DNA of 7,665 nt from JAUYQR01 sp043727195 (GTDB taxonomy: Bacteria; Pseudomonadota; Alphaproteobacteria; Rhodobacterales; Rhodobacteraceae), in the NCBI GenBank assembly GCA_043727195.1, contig JAYSYZ010000253.1:1-7665 (forward strand), written 5' to 3'. Shown piece by piece: positions 6,222 through 7,665 of this stretch. Made by a program: the position numbers and the translations under genes. The notes under the pieces were generated by a model. It was given only the letters and a program-made list of their open reading frames with translations. It searched no databases and was not told the DNA's origin. Every line of letters begins with the position of its first letter. Position 1 is the first letter of the stretch.

Positions 6222-7619
6222 TCAGGCCTGTCGTTCGCCCGGCACCGGATGCGGCGCTTCGGCCACCACGGGGGGTGGCCCGCGGCGGGCAGGGGCCCCC
6301 GGCGCGGCGATCGCCCGCAGTGCCAGCCAGACCGCCAGCCCGCCGAACACCACGCCACCCAGCGCCTGACCGATCAGCACGCCTTGCGCGCCCCAGATGC
6401 CGCCCAGCCACAGCACCAGCGGGATCGTGCCCACCGTATGGCGCCCCCAGTTCACGATGGTCGACCAGAACGGTCGCCCGAGGTTGTTGCAGACCGCGTT
6501 GCCGGCAAAGATCACCCCGTTGAAAAACCACAAGAGCGCCAGCGGCCCGCAGAACAGGTACACCAGATCGCGTGTCAACCCCTGGGCGTTGAACAGGTCG
6601 GCAATCGGCCCGCGCAACACGAACAGCACCGCCGAGACGCCGAGGATCACCAGCCCGGTGAAGATCAACCCGTCGCGAAAGGCACGCCGCACCCGGTCCA
6701 GCCGTCCGGCGCCGAAGTTCTGCCCGATGATCGGCCCCATCGCGCCGGACAGCGCAAAGATCACCCCGAATGCCACCGGCGTCAGCCGTCCGGCAATCGC
6801 CATCCCCGCCACCGCCGCCTCGCCGTAGCCCGAGGTGGCGCGGGTGACAAAGGCCTGCCCCACCGGGGTCGCCAGCTGCGTCAGGATCGCGGGCACCGCA
6901 ATCGCCCAGACCGGCGCCATATCGGCCACCACGCGGGCGGGCGAAGGCCGGTCGAACCCACCATGGCTCCGGATGATCGGCCTGAGCGCCATCACCGCGA
7001 TCACGATCCGCGCCACAACAGAGGCAATCGCCGCCCCGGTCAACTCCATCCCGAGGCCGAAGATCAGGATCGGGTCCAGCACCGCGGTTGCCAGCGCACC
7101 CCAGACCGTCGCCATCATCGCCGCCCGCGCATCGCCGTGGCTGCGCAGGATCGCGGCCCCGATCATCCCCAGCATCAGCAGCGGCTGCGACGGCGTGACG
7201 ATCTGCAGGAAATGCACCGCCAGCGCATGGGTCTGCCCGGTGGCTCCCAGCAGGCTGACCATCGGCGACAGCAACATCCAGACCACGGCGGCAAACAGCG
7301 CCCCGAACACCAGCCCCAGGATCAGCCCGGTCGTCGCCTTCTGCCGCGCCTGTGCGGCGTCCCGCGCCCCCAGCGCCCGCGACACCAGGGCCGACACCGC
7401 TATCGACATGCCGATCCCGAAACTGGTGGTGAAGAACAGGATCGCCCCGGCATAGCCGATTGCCGCCGCCAGTTCCTCGCGCCCCAGCATGGCGATATAG
7501 ACCATGTTGATCAGATCGACGACAAACACCGCCATCAGCCCGACCGACGAGGTCAGCGCCATTACCGCCACATGCCGGAACAGATTGCCTTCAACGAATT
7601 TAGCCTGCTGACCCGCCAT
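6222..7619 (-). CDS. MATE-family multidrug/organic cation efflux transporter
   Basis: Inner-membrane antiporter of the MATE (MatE/NorM-DinF) family, about 465 residues with the expected two-fold repeat of six hydrophobic segments each. Helix 1 contains VVDLINMVYIAMLG with Asp35 at the place of the cation-coupling Asp of NorM proteins. First-half signature: SALVSRALGARDAAQAR. Second-half signature: GPIIGQNFGAGRLDRVRRA. The last ~35 residues are hydrophilic and rich in Pro and Ala, beyond the final helix. Substrate (drug, dye, metabolite) cannot be read from sequence. The start at 7619 is preferred because AAAGGG (7626-7631) lies 6 nt upstream. The ATG at 7634 falls inside a repeated intergenic element and lacks a ribosome site. 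It ends 47 bp before the glycine riboswitch, on the same strand, with no obvious terminator between. Confidence 0.93.
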   Translation of the reverse strand: MAGQQAKFVEGNLFRHVAVMALTSSVGLMAVFVVDLINMVYIAMLGREELAAAIGYAGAILFFTTSFGIGMSIAVSALVSRALGARDAAQARQKATTGLILGLVFGALFAAVVWMLLSPMVSLLGATGQTHALAVHFLQIVTPSQPLLMLGMIGAAILRSHGDARAAMMATVWGALATAVLDPILIFGLGMELTGAAIASVVARIVIAVMALRPIIRSHGGFDRPSPARVVADMAPVWAIAVPAILTQLATPVGQAFVTRATSGYGEAAVAGMAIAGRLTPVAFGVIFALSGAMGPIIGQNFGAGRLDRVRRAFRDGLIFTGLVILGVSAVLFVLRGPIADLFNAQGLTRDLVYLFCGPLALLWFFNGVIFAGNAVCNNLGRPFWSTIVNWGRHTVGTIPLVLWLGGIWGAQGVLIGQALGGVVFGGLAVWLALRAIAAPGAPARRGPPPVVAEAPHPVPGERQA

Positions 7620-7625
7620 CCCCGG

Positions 7626-7665
7626 CCCTTTCATCTTGGGACAAATATCCCGGGGGGTGCGGGGG
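7626..7665 (-). repeat. 40-nt C-rich GATATTT intergenic element, copy B (before the MATE gene, cut by window edge)
   Basis: Same element as at 4356-4395, same strand, 33 of 40 positions identical. It may extend beyond the window. Its GATGAAAGGG end supplies the AAAGGG ribosome site used by the MATE start at 7619, so the ATG inside it (7632-7634) is probably not a start codon. Confidence 0.65.

Noticed and set aside
6222..7619. MATE protein as a glycine exporter belonging to the riboswitch regulon
   Set aside because: The gene lies upstream of the riboswitch, so it is not controlled by it, and MATE proteins are not known to me as glycine exporters; adjacency alone is insufficient.
1..7665. 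CRISPR array, transposon ends, tRNA or phage/defence system
   Set aside because: No regularly spaced repeats, transposase-like frames, tRNA cloverleaf or defence-type proteins were seen; composition is even across the window.

Overview
The window is GC-rich DNA that looks like an ordinary chromosomal segment of an alphaproteobacterium, most likely a member of the Rhodobacterales. The evidence is the strong G/C third-position bias, the style of the gcv proteins, the C-rich intergenic element ending in GATATTT, and a tandem glycine riboswitch ahead of gcvT. This taxonomic call comes from sequence style and recalled protein families, not from a search.

Layout, left to right. Positions 1-554 (minus) hold the N-terminal 184 codons of a PfkB-type sugar-phosphate kinase that runs off the left edge. 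A 231-bp divergent gap follows. At 786-1397 (plus) is a small secreted protein of unknown function with a proline-rich tail. It converges on the glycine cleavage operon, and a short hairpin overlapping its stop codon lies in the 53-bp gap. The operon is on the minus strand in the order gcvT (4796-5917), gcvH (4428-4787), gcvP (1451-4333). gcvT and gcvH are tightly coupled, whereas gcvH and gcvP are separated by 94 bp carrying a 20-bp perfect palindrome and a terminator-like stem with a T-rich tail. Upstream of gcvT, about 6016-6174 on the minus strand, lies a two-aptamer glycine riboswitch, followed by a leader with strong hairpins but no U-tract. Right of it, 6222-7619 (minus) encodes a complete MATE-family efflux protein.

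How the genes work together. GcvP decarboxylates glycine and loads the aminomethyl group on the lipoyl arm of GcvH. GcvT transfers the one-carbon unit to tetrahydrofolate and releases ammonia. The fourth component, dihydrolipoamide dehydrogenase, is not in the window. The riboswitch senses the pathway's substrate, so the operon should be induced by glycine. The kinase, the secreted protein and the MATE transporter have no evident functional link to glycine cleavage.

I see no mobile element, CRISPR array, tRNA, rRNA or novel multi-gene system. The points most worth a second look are regulatory: the riboswitch and its non-canonical expression platform, the apparent TTG start of gcvT, the hairpin region between gcvH and gcvP, and a 40-nt element present both before gcvP and before the MATE gene that changes which start codons are believable.
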